Source: Branchiostoma floridae | Lineage: Eukaryota; Chordata; Leptocardii; Amphioxiformes; Branchiostomatidae | Assembly: GCF_000003815.2 (NCBI RefSeq) | Contig: NC_049994.1 | Location: 11,099,736 to 11,163,735, forward strand | Length of the DNA: 64,000 nucleotides | Reading direction: 5' to 3' | Shown here: positions 44,596 through 57,400 of the stretch, piece after piece | Layout of the letters: each line of letters begins with the position of its first letter | How positions within the stretch are numbered: the stretch's first letter is position 1 | Position numbers and translations under genes: made by a program | The notes under the pieces: generated by a model | Seen by the model: the letters and a program-made list of their open reading frames with translations, nothing else | Database searches by the model: none | What the model was told of the DNA's origin: nothing

Positions 44596-45511
44596 CAAAT
44601 AATTGTTTATGGTGTTTCACAGTTCCTGCAAACGTCCTTCCAGCACAACCACGAGGGACAATGTGCCGTCTTCGCAGACAGGGGAAAGCCTTTGATGATG
44701 TTGACAACAAGAACCATATCATTGTTGTTTCTAAGAAGACAAACTGGGAACACAAGGGACGAATTCAAAAATGAATACTTCTTTTCACCAATGTTTTCTA
44801 TCATGGTGTGCGTAATTATAATCCGTGAACTTCTTACATGTGCGAACAGTAAAAAGAATTATACTACTTTTCTTAAGTGTATAATTCCTACAACTGATAT
44901 TTGATATAATGATATTGCCCAAACCTCTTTCATTTACAAGAAACATATGACGGTTTCGAATACGGGTCTCATATATTGTGAACAGATCAACGCAAGGGGA
45001 ACAACGCAAGGGGAGACGGCCGGCCAGAGAAAACATGAGGATAATGTTTGTTTCTGGCCGGCCGTCTCCCCTAGCGTACTATTGACTCTATTTGGCCAAT
45101 TTCTACAATTAGACCACCGATCCACGAAGCCTGGTAGAGGCTACTTTGAAATAGCCACAGGCTAGTTGGGCAGCCCTGGTTGTGTGTTGCTGAACAGCCA
45201 AACCAATAAACAAATGGAGCAAATTTGGACTAAGGCTTTGAGTAGGACTAAAACTACAATGTAACAAGTGTCACAAAAGACAAAATGTCATGAGTTTTCG
45301 TCTAAAATCAGAAGCACTTGTCCATGCAATAGACGCAATTTTGTCGATACCCGATTTTAAAAGGTCTGTTTCTTCCTAAGGAGGCGTCTTCTATGTATCT
45401 TAATAAGCAATGTTCATAGTTTTGAAACAATAACACCCTTACATGGCTTATAATCTATTAAAAGGAACTAAGAAAGACGCTACAATTCCAACATAAGAAG
45501 CCAGGGGGCCT
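44596..45511. other. Intergenic DNA with a GC-rich hairpin
   Basis: No gene is recognised. The notable item is the hairpin at 45009-45072. Confidence 0.4.
45009..45072. repeat. Near-perfect GC-rich hairpin
   Basis: AGGGGAGACGGCCGGCCAGA at 45009 is exactly complementary to TCTGGCCGGCCGTCTCCCCT ending at 45072. The pairing continues toward a loop of about 7 bases (GAGGATA) through AAAACAT/ATGTTTGT. GGCCGGCC in each arm makes it self-complementary as well. Confidence 0.9.
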
Positions 45512-45517
45512 TTTATT
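45512..45517 (-). terminator. Polyadenylation signal candidate for the MAP gene
   Basis: AATAAA on the minus strand, about 2.8 kb past the stop codon at 48341. The stretch between them has no other recognised feature and could be a long 3' UTR, as in vertebrate tau and MAP2. Confidence 0.3.
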
Positions 45518-48340
45518 GGTGCAATATCAAGCGAAGAGATACAGGGTATGTACTAGTCTACCTAGAGCAATTGCCATTCTATTCACAGATATAAGTGTCA
45601 CTGCAAACAAATAAATATGAAAACAACAACTGTAACATTACATGCTTGTGCGCCGCAAAGTTGACACTGGTAACATATCAAAACAAAAGGTTTACAACAA
45701 AATCTTTAATACAGGTTTGGCTAGCAGTGATAAAAGTGGATGTAAAATAGTTGTATAAATACTTGGCATAAAACATGCTGCGTTGGTTGACTTCCACAAA
45801 GTGATGAGTCCAAGTTCAGGCCATGCCAATTTGATCACTTGTTTGTCAGAATTTTTCTGTGAAAAACGTGGAGCAATGACAAAGTTATGATGTAAAATAC
45901 ATAATTACATAGTGGGTCTTGGGTATTAAGATGAAGCCATTTCAGAGGCTGGTATGAGTTGTATGGCATTTTAAGTTGAATATCAAATCTTACCAGTGTG
46001 AACAGAAAATATCCCTCGTTTCTTTCGCAAATTGAAAAATGTCTGTGCCTATTAAATCAAATTGACGTGGCCTCCTGGATGTTTACAATGTGAACAATAC
46101 CATTGCAATGATCCTTTATATGGTTTCCATCAACTCCATTTTCTTTGTTACCCGTTTGTACACCAAGGGGTTCCACTTTGCTACCCACAGTGGAGTTCTG
46201 AGGTGTAACCTTGAAAATCCCTCCTCAAAAGTGATCCCTCTGTAAACATAACATGACTGAACCTCTGATTCAACACCAGTCCTATCCATGCATGCTAAAA
46301 CAGTAGCATAGGATACAATTTCCTGCATATTTTGTTCAGAACATTTTGTAGTATCAAGACATGATATATTCAAAGAAGTCACTCTTCCAACTTGTGTCAT
46401 GTTTGAGGACTTTCACTCAAATCCTTAAGAAAGCTGCCTTTTTTTATGTACCTCAGCATGGACTTACAGCAACTTTTCTCCATCCAAAACTGTTGTTACA
46501 GATTACACATAAGAATCGAAAGACAGCAACACAAAATGTGAATTCGGAGTAAATGGTCACACTGTGGATAATAAATTATAATCTCAAATAAGTTAACACA
46601 TAACAATGCATAATTCTGTTGTAAGCATGGGAATTGCTCTAGTTACTTACATGTTACACTGCTGTCCAGAGATCTGATTAATGTTATGGTTTTGCTCAGT
46701 TTCTGTTGATGCTGTTGAAGACAAGGCAACCACTGCTAATACAAGAACAGTCTGCCACAGAAAAGTCAGTCGTAAACTATCAGTGACTCCCTAAGCATTG
46801 CACAGAATCGGTTTTATCTTGCCGGCTGTTGCCACAAAAGTTAGTCCACATCCTTGCTTTGTTTTAGATTCAAGCTGTAGCTCAAATTATGTACATCCAA
46901 CTGCAGCTCTTTATATCACGTAACAGATAGTAAGTAAATAATCATCGAAAAACGTTCAGCTTCAAACTGACACAGCGTACAATATTGGTTTCATGCAATC
47001 TCTTTGAGAAGTGCTAAGCAACGTAACAAGTTCATTATCTTTCATTTCCTTCCTTTGCAAAGTTTTATATCTGTCAAAGTGCATTATTGACTACAAGAAA
47101 GCAAAGTATATATTACCATGTGTATACTGTGTATTCTGAAGCAAACATATAAAGAGTTAACATTGCAGTAACATCTTTAACTACATCTCTCACTTAAAAC
47201 AAGTTTGCCAGAAACATGTCTTTTTTAAAAATCATTTTTCCACTGATCGGACACGCCTGTAAATTTTGTCATCCAATTTAAAATCACATCTTGAACTTGA
47301 AGGTGTCAAATTCATTAAGACTTGGTAGCCCTGTTCATAATCTCTTCTTTCCTTCACTTCATGATCTCCATTCCATACTCCTTCAGTCTTCATGTTCAAG
47401 AAAGCTAAAACGTCTCAAAAACCATTCCTTGTAAAAAGAGTCAACCTTTAAAAAATCAAGTCCTCTGACTTACTGCTCCCTCGATATTTCATCTTTAGTC
47501 CGGTACTCTCACATTTTTTGGGTCATAAAACCACTCTTTAACAGTTACATGGGCTCCAAAACCATTTTCACCTCAAATATGAAAGCCAAAACATTCCTGT
47601 CATCGCTGTCAAAGCTACATGTAGCAGTATTGGCATAATATATAAGGTGCAACTTACTATCTACTATCTACATCAGTGATTGCAAGCTTGCTAACATATC
47701 TAATTGTGAGAAGAGTTGATAGTCACTTAGGGGATCTTAGGGCCTTACACATTGGTATGTTTTAACTAGTCAGCTTCTAAAATTGTCCACAAATGTGTCT
47801 TCAGAACTGCATGCAAAGCACTTTTATCTATTTCAAACTTTGTACAACGATCTCGGTGGGGGGCCGTTCAGTGCTCAGTATATGAATGCTTCTTGTCACT
47901 CGGTAAGCAACCTTTGAAATGTTGACAGCTTCGTATTCAATAAGACATTGCCAGTTTCAAATTCAATGTCCTTCTCTTCTGACATCAGTTTTAACATCAA
48001 CAATGCGGTAATATACTAAATAGGGACATATCCCTACTAAACATCCAATGTTCAAAGTATCTATTTGTCTCAATCATTACCAAATACTTGCCTATACTGG
48101 ACCTAACTCAGTAGCAGAAATCTTTCCTCTCTATTCGGTTCTTTTGTAATATACTTCCTTGGTTATAGTCTGCATCTTGTATCTGGAATCACAAGGATGA
48201 AAGCGGACTTACAGAGTGATAGTATGGTACTACTGGGAGACGACATTGCTTCACTTAGGCCTCGGGGTTACAAGACGAAGTCATGCTTATCTAGGGGCTG
48301 TTGATACCTCAAGACTCTAAACGGTCTCTGAGCCGCGGGA

Positions 48341-48469
48341 TTAAGACGAGGTTCCCGTTCCGCCGGATGCAGCGGACCCTACGCTCTCCCGTCTTGGATC
48401 CCCGCCGTCGATTCCGGTGTCTGTTCTGGGCTTGGCTTCTTCGCGGAAGCTAAGCTTCTGGGTCTCGAT
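48341..48469 (-). CDS. MAP gene, terminal coding exon
   Basis: 42 codons plus TAA. It starts [19 protein letters not shown] and ends [11 protein letters not shown]. It is shorter than the vertebrate tau tail, which runs about 70 residues past this point. Acceptor TTTTGAAG. Confidence 0.88.
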   Translation of the reverse strand: METQKLSFREEAKPRTDTGIDGGDPRRESVGSAASGGTGTSS

Positions 48470-51400
48470 CTTCAAAAGCAAATAGAACGATGACATTAGA
48501 CAGCTATCATAATTATAGATACTTTAAAAACATTGAAAGGGTTGGAGTGTTACAGACAGAAATCACAAGAAGCTTGCAGGCTCTATTTCCTTTGAGTTGA
48601 CTCTTACTTTACTAATCGTCACTGTCTCTCGACAAAAATAGAAAATGACTGACAGAGACGGAAATTGGAACATTGCTTCTGCAAGTTCAAGTACAAGTGT
48701 GCAAAATCTGAGGGAAAGGGAACAAAGGGTTCTAATAATTAGTACCACAAGTTGATTACTCTGGTCTAACTGTAATAAAACAGAAGATTGTGAGATCAGT
48801 TCACTTACAGTAGTCTTAATTCCACACATCACAGGAAAACAGGTGGGACTACTACACACCGATTCAACACCAGCACAACAAGAACAGGGGATGTGCATGG
48901 TCTGGGCAGTGGTTTGGAAGATGGGTTAGCCGGGGGCATGTACGTTACCTTCTTTTCCCCTCCGCCGGGTTGATGATCTACATAATCGAGTGACCCGACC
49001 TTTGACTGAGCCTTGTCCTTGAAGTCTAGTTTTACTGTCTCAATCTAGCAGAGGAGAGAGAATACACAAGATCCCCTGTTGATGCCCTTTGTGTCACAAA
49101 CCCTGCCCCCCTCCCGACATGTCTCATGCTATGGAGGTGTCAATCATCATGCCACCAACATCATCAGTCTTGTTAGAACCACTGGTTACAGCAGCATACT
49201 TTCATGCCCAGCTTGTTCTAGCAAACTCCAAGCTGGTTGACTTCTTCAGTGATGCTGTTAATCCACACATACAAATGTACCATGCTTGTGCAACAAGAAG
49301 ATCCTACATACATCAAACCTGTCACTAATCTTTAGACATATTCCTTATGAAAGTCTTGCATCTGCAAATCCATTACAAAGTCCAGTAGAAAGAAGTTCTC
49401 ATTCAAGAGAATTATCTACCATGCTATTACTTTGTGAAAAACTGTGCCATATCTAGTCATGCCAGGTTGCAGGCAGTCTGAAGGATGTTTTTACTTCAAG
49501 TTGTTAAATCTTAAGCATTACAACTTGTACAGTCATCACATCAAATGGTGACTCAAAATCCATTGCATTCTCCTTTAACAAAAACATGTTCCTTGCAACT
49601 GTAACAATTTTGACGAAAAGTAGAAGGTCTTAAAGGTGAAAAGGAGGACAAAATTATGTCTGAGTAACGTTTGAACTGCATTCCTCAAATGCTGGTCAAC
49701 CATGTCTTCTGTAGGAAACTTGTACTTGACACGAGTACAGTACCAAGATCCAGTATCGATAAACCCTACCTTCTTTTCCCCTCCGCCGGGTTGATGATTT
49801 ACATAATCGAGTGACCCGACCTTAGACTGAGCCTTGTCCTTGAAGTCTAGTTTTACTGTCTCAATCTGGCAGGAGAGAAAATACAAGATTCCCTTTGGAA
49901 TGCTTTGTATTCTCTAGAGAGGAACCTACTCTAATCCACAGGAATTTCTCATCCACATCGAACATTATACTAAACACATCCACAAGTTCAGCTTATGTAG
50001 AAACTGTCTAGTTTACGACAGTTACGATTACGTTAAAAATATTTTTCAAAGTTGTCATATCTCAAGACAAACCAGCAAGTTAGTTAGAATTAGTAGGAAC
50101 GAGTGATTGTTTTTAGTGCTTTTGTAAGTCACTCTAAAGGTTGGAAACCGTGCTATACTCTACCTGTTTGTCCCCTCCTCCTGGTTGATGATCTACATAA
50201 TCGAGTGAACCGACTTTTGACTGGGCCTTGTCCTTGAAGTCTAGCTTTACTGACTCAATCTGGCAGAGGAAGAAGAGAGAACACAACATTTTCCAGATAA
50301 TTCCTACATAAACCCTATCCTGTGTATAAAAACTATTGCTTGTGCCCTTTTCCAGAGGGAAAGTAGTGTCCATGCCATCTTTGTCAAACAATAGCTAAAG
50401 GTACTTCTGAAAATCAACTCAAAATCATTACTCCGTATTTACTTACTCTTGATATCATTGCCTGGCTTACTGACTCTGAGAAAAAATTGTAGTATACAAG
50501 TAGCTGGTTGACCAAGGAGCTTTTAACTCATTGGATAGACTGAAACTGTTGTTGTTGTACTACTGTGCCTTCATCTAACCTTATCAAAATGTCACAATTG
50601 GCCAAACAGCCACTTTTCAAAGATGTGAGACAGCACACTTTTTCTTCCTCTATTAAAGACAGAAACAGACTGAAGAGAAAGCTGTCTTCAGATGGAGATC
50701 TCGATGACGAGGGAGTCCCTACCTTCTTGTCCCCTCCTCCCGGTTGATGATCTACATAATCGAGTGACCCGACCTTTGACTGAGCCTTGTCCTTGAAGTC
50801 TAGTTTTACTGTCTCAATCTGGCAGGAGAGAAAGTACAAGATTCCCTTTGGAATGCTTTGTATTCCCAGACGATGACCCTATTCTATTCATCTGTAGTTT
50901 CCAGCTTCAACTGATGAAGTTTCTTCTTAGAACTTTCCAAAAGTTCAGAACAAAGTTTGTACAATATTTAATGCTTGTCAACACATTTTAAATGAATATG
51001 AATTTGCTGTACATGTAAAGCATGCCTTTTGGAAAGCTGGACACTTTTAGATCACCCATGCATGGATATCATCAATCTCAGAGCTAAAACATGATTTTCA
51101 TCACATTACCCATTTTTCAACAAGCACTCGGAAGACAAGATCTTCCAAAAACAAAAACACCAGATTTTAATGGGTGATGTCAGAATGCTTCAAAAACATT
51201 AATTGCTGTTATGAAGTCCATGCATCATGTCTTTCATGCATAAACACTGCACATACACACGATCATGCTGAAATGGCAAAAAACATTGATACTGGAAAGT
51301 TGTTGAAGACCACAGCAATGACATCTTGGACCTTTGGATATGTTCACCAAGAATCTAAGGATGGTACTGACCAATGAAAATCAAGACTTCTTTTGTTCTT

Positions 51401-54400
51401 ACACTGGAAATCTGGTATCTCCAGGCTTGCCAATGTCACACAATGCCCACATTACTTTCTGCTTGAACAGAAGATCCAGGATGTAGCATTGCTGTAGTCT
51501 GAGATTTACACACAAGACAATACATGATCTGGGTCATGTTGTTGGTATTAGTGTCATGATCTGACTGTTGAATGACTGTGACATGTGCTTCTTTTAGTGA
51601 CATAATGTTCTTGCAGTAATACACCTGAGTGTGTACATGTACTGTAACAGTATGTAAACTGTAGTGGACGGTCGTAGTGGGTGAATGGTTGTAATGAATG
51701 GTAGTGTGTCGATGTTTCACTGTGATGGCAGATTTGTGGCAATCTGTGTGGTGATTGTGAGTAAAATATTATTGTGATTGTTGACATGGCAGGATATATT
51801 TGCATATAATGGTATTCACAATGGAAAACAAGAGTAGAGCAGAATCCATAGCTTATAACCTGTAGACACCAACATGACATGAAACACCAGTTTTGTATGG
51901 AGTCAATGGCAGATGGATATATATACCCCTTCTTCTTGAGAAGCCTGGAGGATTCTTTAAAATGCTGAAAGTATGGTTTTCCAGGGCCCTGATTAGGACT
52001 TCTTACAATGCTAAGCAGACAAGAGATCATGGGTTCCGTTCTTGGATTGATACTGTGTCCTTGGGAAAAGCACTTAGCACGACTTTCCTCACACCACCCA
52101 GGTGTAAAATCAGTACCTGACTTTGATGGAAGGAGAGGGTTTCACCTTCCAATACTATGCCTCATCATTCACCCGGCCGGGAGATCTGGTGCATCCGACC
52201 CCGTCTCGTAAGTTGCCAGCGCAAGGGTATGTCACCCCGTAAGGCGTGGTATAGCCCTGTCTTGTGTAAGCACGTCGACCAATGATGATGAGGCCTCAGC
52301 TCACTGCCCCTACATCCTCCAAGGCTATGGGACCTTTACCTTTATCTACCCTTTACTGTAAGTGGGTAGGACAGATCACACTTTCACACACACTGTCAGA
52401 TGATTTGGACCAGAGGTCAAATCATTTAATTGGCACACGACCTCTAAACTCCAGCCCTGTAGGGAGGCCAGTCACTCCAACCTGCTTCTGGACAAGGCAG
52501 CACATGGCGGTTTTATAACGAGTGTTCCACAGTGTTATCAAAGTTACCAAGCCCAAACCTCATTATCATCTCTGCAAATGCGTGAAAGGGAGAGTGCAGA
52601 CAATTTGACCTTTGGAGAGGACAATGCTTGACACGTCACAATGAAGGGCAGATTTACAACAAGGGAAGGGGAGGCCTTGGTCGGAGGCGAACGTGAGGGG
52701 ACTGTTCATCTTTTGACCTATGACCTCTCACCTTTTTGTCACCTCCAGGAGGTTTCCAATCCTTATTGTCTAGGGACCCCACCTTAGCTTGAGCCTTGTC
52801 CTTGAAGTCTAGCTTTTTCGACTCAATCTGGCAAGAGAGAAGATAAACCTTGAATAATCAAGTCAAAAAGTGTTTGTATCCTTCCAACACAACGTTTCAG
52901 GTACAGGCAGCAGATTTTTTCCTAGCAATCATTCTGAAATGTCTTTTCTATCAATTATTATAACTGTTATGATAATTCTTAAATTAGCTTGGACAAGTTT
53001 ACAGCCATAGTTAGAAACAGTTGACCTCCACAGGATTTGACCTCTCACCTTTTTGTCACCACCAGGGGGCTTCCAATCTTTATTGTCTAAGGACCCAACC
53101 TTAGCCTGAGCTTTGTCCTTGAAGTCTAGCTTAACTGACTCAATCTGGTAAATAGGGAAGAAGAAAAAAGACTCCAACAAGGTTACATTTGTGTTTCTTA
53201 CTAAGTGCCCAATACACCAGTACAGAGCACAATGAAATTGTCTTTTGACTTTGTGAAAATACCATTGCTTACTATGTTTCTGGATTCTGCAGTTAGAATA
53301 TAATATTATGTATTAGCTATGTTTTGAAGAATATTGCAGGTCTTTATAACAGATTTAGGGGTCTTCAATTGCTGCTGATTCTCAAGAATTTGAATTTTTC
53401 ACAAGCCTTAATGCACAGTGCCTTTTCTATTCTCTTTCAGGGAACACACTACAAAATACATTTCCTGTCTTGATGCTACTGTTGAGGGATGACATAAGGA
53501 AGTTGCAGACGTAGCTGGGACCTCACCTTCTTGTCACCTCCTGGGGGCTCCAATCTACGTTATCAAGGGACCCAACCTTGGCCTGTACCTTATTCCTGAA
53601 GTCTAGCTTAACTGACTGAATCTAGTAGAGGAAAGAAATTCTCCTGCATTGTTAGTATTTGCTGTGGTATACTGTTTGTTTTAGGATCAAGGGCAATACT
53701 TCTTTACAACTAAGTTTTTATTGACAAATATTTCTGCCATTTTAAGTGTTTCCGCCATGTCAGCTGTGGTGTTTATGTAGATGTTTTTGTAAACCTATAT
53801 GTGTTTGGCAGTGGTGTGTATGACAATCAGCAGTTTAGGGGATCTCCAAACAATTAACCAGCAATGTTCTCTCTTAAGAAAGGCCATGTAAACCATTCAT
53901 CCAACTTGAATGCAAGAACCCAGTTGTCATTTCACATTTTGAGAGAAACAGATTGTAAGGTCCCGTCTGTGTTGTGTTTAGTGTCAGTTTAGTGTTGTGT
54001 TTTGTAACCATGTAAGTGACAAAAACATGCGTATCATAATACAACTGGTCAAACCTCTAGGTACCAAAATATTATATGTACCTTCTTCTCTCCACCACCA
54101 GGCTTGTGGTCAACCTTGTCCAGAGATCCAACCTTGGGAGCGGCTTTGTCCTTGAAGCCCAGTTTGCGGCTCTCAATTTTCACCTGGGTGAACATTTATT
54201 CAGGTTTATTCAGTAAAAAAAAATGAAAAATTGTGCTAGAACCCAAATCAAAAAGGAGAACATAAAAAAGGCAGCATTTTTATAGCACAGTGCAAGCAAT
54301 TGAAAAGCTGATACCAGAATGACCAATTTAGGACAAAGCCTGTCCATGGTGCTGAAAAACTAATAGTTATCATAGCAACAAAGCCTAGGAAAATTCTGGA

Positions 54401-57400
54401 TGAAGACTTTAATCAGACACATGCAATCAATGTCAATTCACATTTTCTGTGCATTTTAGCATGAGGGTTAATTTCTAAAAGAATGTCAAAGGTCAAAGGT
54501 TAAATGTCACCTGTCCTCCTCCAGCCTTGTGTTTGATGTTGGACATGGACCCACACTTGGACTGCACATTGCTGAAATCCAGCTTCTTGTGTTTGATCCT
54601 CACCTAGTGTTACGGGATAAGAATCACAACAGCAGAGGGTATTAGCTATAGAGCAATTTTTCTAATTCCCCCCTCTCCTCCACTATGGTTGCAGTTTCCA
54701 CTGAAGAGCAGCAGTTGTTATTAACATACCATATCCTGCCTGTAGAAGTAAAATATACATTCATATGTTATTGTTACTGTCTGATGACAATACTGCATTG
54801 GTGCCTGAAAGAAACAAGTGTATTAATTTTTACGAACTGAGTTTGAAGCTGTCAGCTTTTTAAGAAATAAAGGTATTACAGGGTAAGCGTTGACTACTAG
54901 AGATCTATAATTATTTTGACATTTTTGGTTTAGTTTGTATTGTTTATTGCCAATACCAGAAGAGTTTAAATTTTGTGTTAATGAATGAATGAACAGGAAA
55001 GAAAATGAAGTGGTTCTCATGTCTAGTTTAAGTTTTCCATTTATGTAGTTTTTACAAAATACCGTAGAATGAAAAAAAATCAAGAGGTGCATTATAATAT
55101 GTTACATCATATAGTCTGCAACATTTCTTTTCTCAATGTTTTAGAATGAAGATACTGTTAAATTTAAGATAAATTTTGTCCTATGGCAGGAACTTAGCTT
55201 TTGAATGTGAAATTAATAAAATTTTGTCACTTTGAACAGAAGTAAAAGATAATGCAACAACAACACCAAAGAATAAAAACACTATCATGTCATGAATAAA
55301 TCAATAGGGCTAAAAGCCAGATGACACATACAAAATGTTTTTCATAGCATGAGGCTGATACTGTACACTCTACTGCTCTACATGTACACATGTTAAAGCA
55401 TCAACAAAGCAAGATAAAAATCAAAGAATAAAGTAACATAGCCCTCCATGGAAGCATTCTACTTGGCAAACATTGAATTCTAGTCTAGCATTACATGTTT
55501 GTGGTTCAAAATTCTTGCTACATAAAAATAAATGTATATTTTGATAAAAATAGGTTAGTAAAATGTTACTCTGTAACCTTTGTATAGATTTTGCAATGTT
55601 TTAGACATTCCAATCATTCAGATGCTATATCAGCTGAAAGATGCAGAGCAACTTTAATGATCAAATTTGAAGGGTGATAGAAAACATTGTTAATGGTATG
55701 AATGGTCCATGGAGGATTATGTTAACAATAGCAAACTCTGAATAAATATACAGTCGTTCAGTTGTAAAATAGCATTTGAAGAGTTGTGTTCTATCCACAA
55801 GCAGCTTTTTCAGCAGCATATGAAGTAACCTGGCCAAAACAGTCCTGATAAACATGAATTATAATAGTGTGAAGTGTTTGAGATGTTGGTTTCTCGTGTA
55901 AAACAACTGATGATGGCAAATATTAAGCAGAATGAATTGTAAGAAACTTAGTAAACTCTATGCTAATGGGAGCATAGTTGCCTTTTTTGCAAATAAAAAG
56001 AGCATTGTAAATTGCTCTCATTTTGAAATGAACACATACAGTCTAGTTATTTAAAAATGAGGGAACCTGTATAAATGATGATTTTACCACAGGATAGGAC
56101 ATGAAATTTTGCAGGAATGATGTATTTTATCTTATTTATATTTCAAAGTTAATGAACATTTCAGACCATACTTAGATTAATACCATTTTTGAGACATAAT
56201 TTACAACATTATGTGTTCAGAAGAACTTAATACAAGTGGAATATTTCACTTCTGAAACCTCATAATGTTTTATTTGAGTATAGTCTTATATTTCATCAGA
56301 ATTTAAATGTCTCTTTGCATTGTTTGACAGTTATCTTGGCCAGAGAACTTGTGTTTTATACGTTTTGATGCACTCACATCTCCGCCCGTTGGACTGTGCT
56401 TTATGTTGTCCTTTGATCCACACCGAGACCCAACTTTGCTGTAATCGACCTTTACGCTCGCAATCTTTACCTGGTGCATGGGTAGAGGTGATCACATGAA
56501 TGGACAAAAAAACATAAATGACTATCCAGGGTTCTAGCCAGCATCCATTCTTCCGTCCTTTGAAGGAATTTTGCAGCTGGGGACCGACAAAAATTTTGCC
56601 CATTCTGTCCTTTGTGACAAAAATCAGCATGTAAAGATATTAAAGAAATGAAATTTTGCAGAGATCTCCAGTAATTCAGCATTGATGTCACTGATCCAAG
56701 CTGAGTCTACTCTACCAGAAAATTTGCCTCTCAAAATGCAGGAATTCAAAGAGCATTTCAGAGGGTCTAGGATTTCAATATTTTCCCGGCCCAACTAGGA
56801 CATTGTGTGGAATCCTCTGGGGCTCAACAGGATTTTTCCATACAAAATATCGGGGACGTTAAAAATGTCAGCCTGGCTAGAACACTGTGACTATCCCTAT
56901 AATAAACATGGCAACAATGGCTTTACCCACAGTTCCACAGTGCATGTAATGATTTCAGCTGCATGCACTACAAATTCATAGGAAAACACACACATACAAA
57001 CACACAGAGAAAAGCTTGACAGGGAAGAGCAAATGAAATCATGGAAAAGCATAAACAAATTAAAATGGAGTAACATAAGAGAGAAAATAGAAATAAAATG
57101 GACTAAAGATGATAGAAAGGCTGCGGTTTGGGCAGATCTAAACGTACGTCTCCACCAGTGGGGGTGTGCTTTATGTTGTCTTTGGATCCACAGCGGGATC
57201 CGACTTTGGTGAAATCAATCTTTGTACTTGCAATCTTTACCTAATACATGGGGGTAAAGGGGTTACATGAAATAACATGGTCATGACTGCAGAAATGGGT
57301 TGGCACATCGGAAATACACATACCGGTACTTCTATTGTGACAGAAAGGGGTTAGGGTCTACGTCAACACATACACTGTAGAATTACATGAAAAACATGAC

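Noticed and set aside
49575-50839. Separate small genes starting [15 protein letters not shown]
   Set aside because: The Met-containing starts are intron sequence read into MAP repeat exons. The exons start at IETVKLDF after an AG acceptor.
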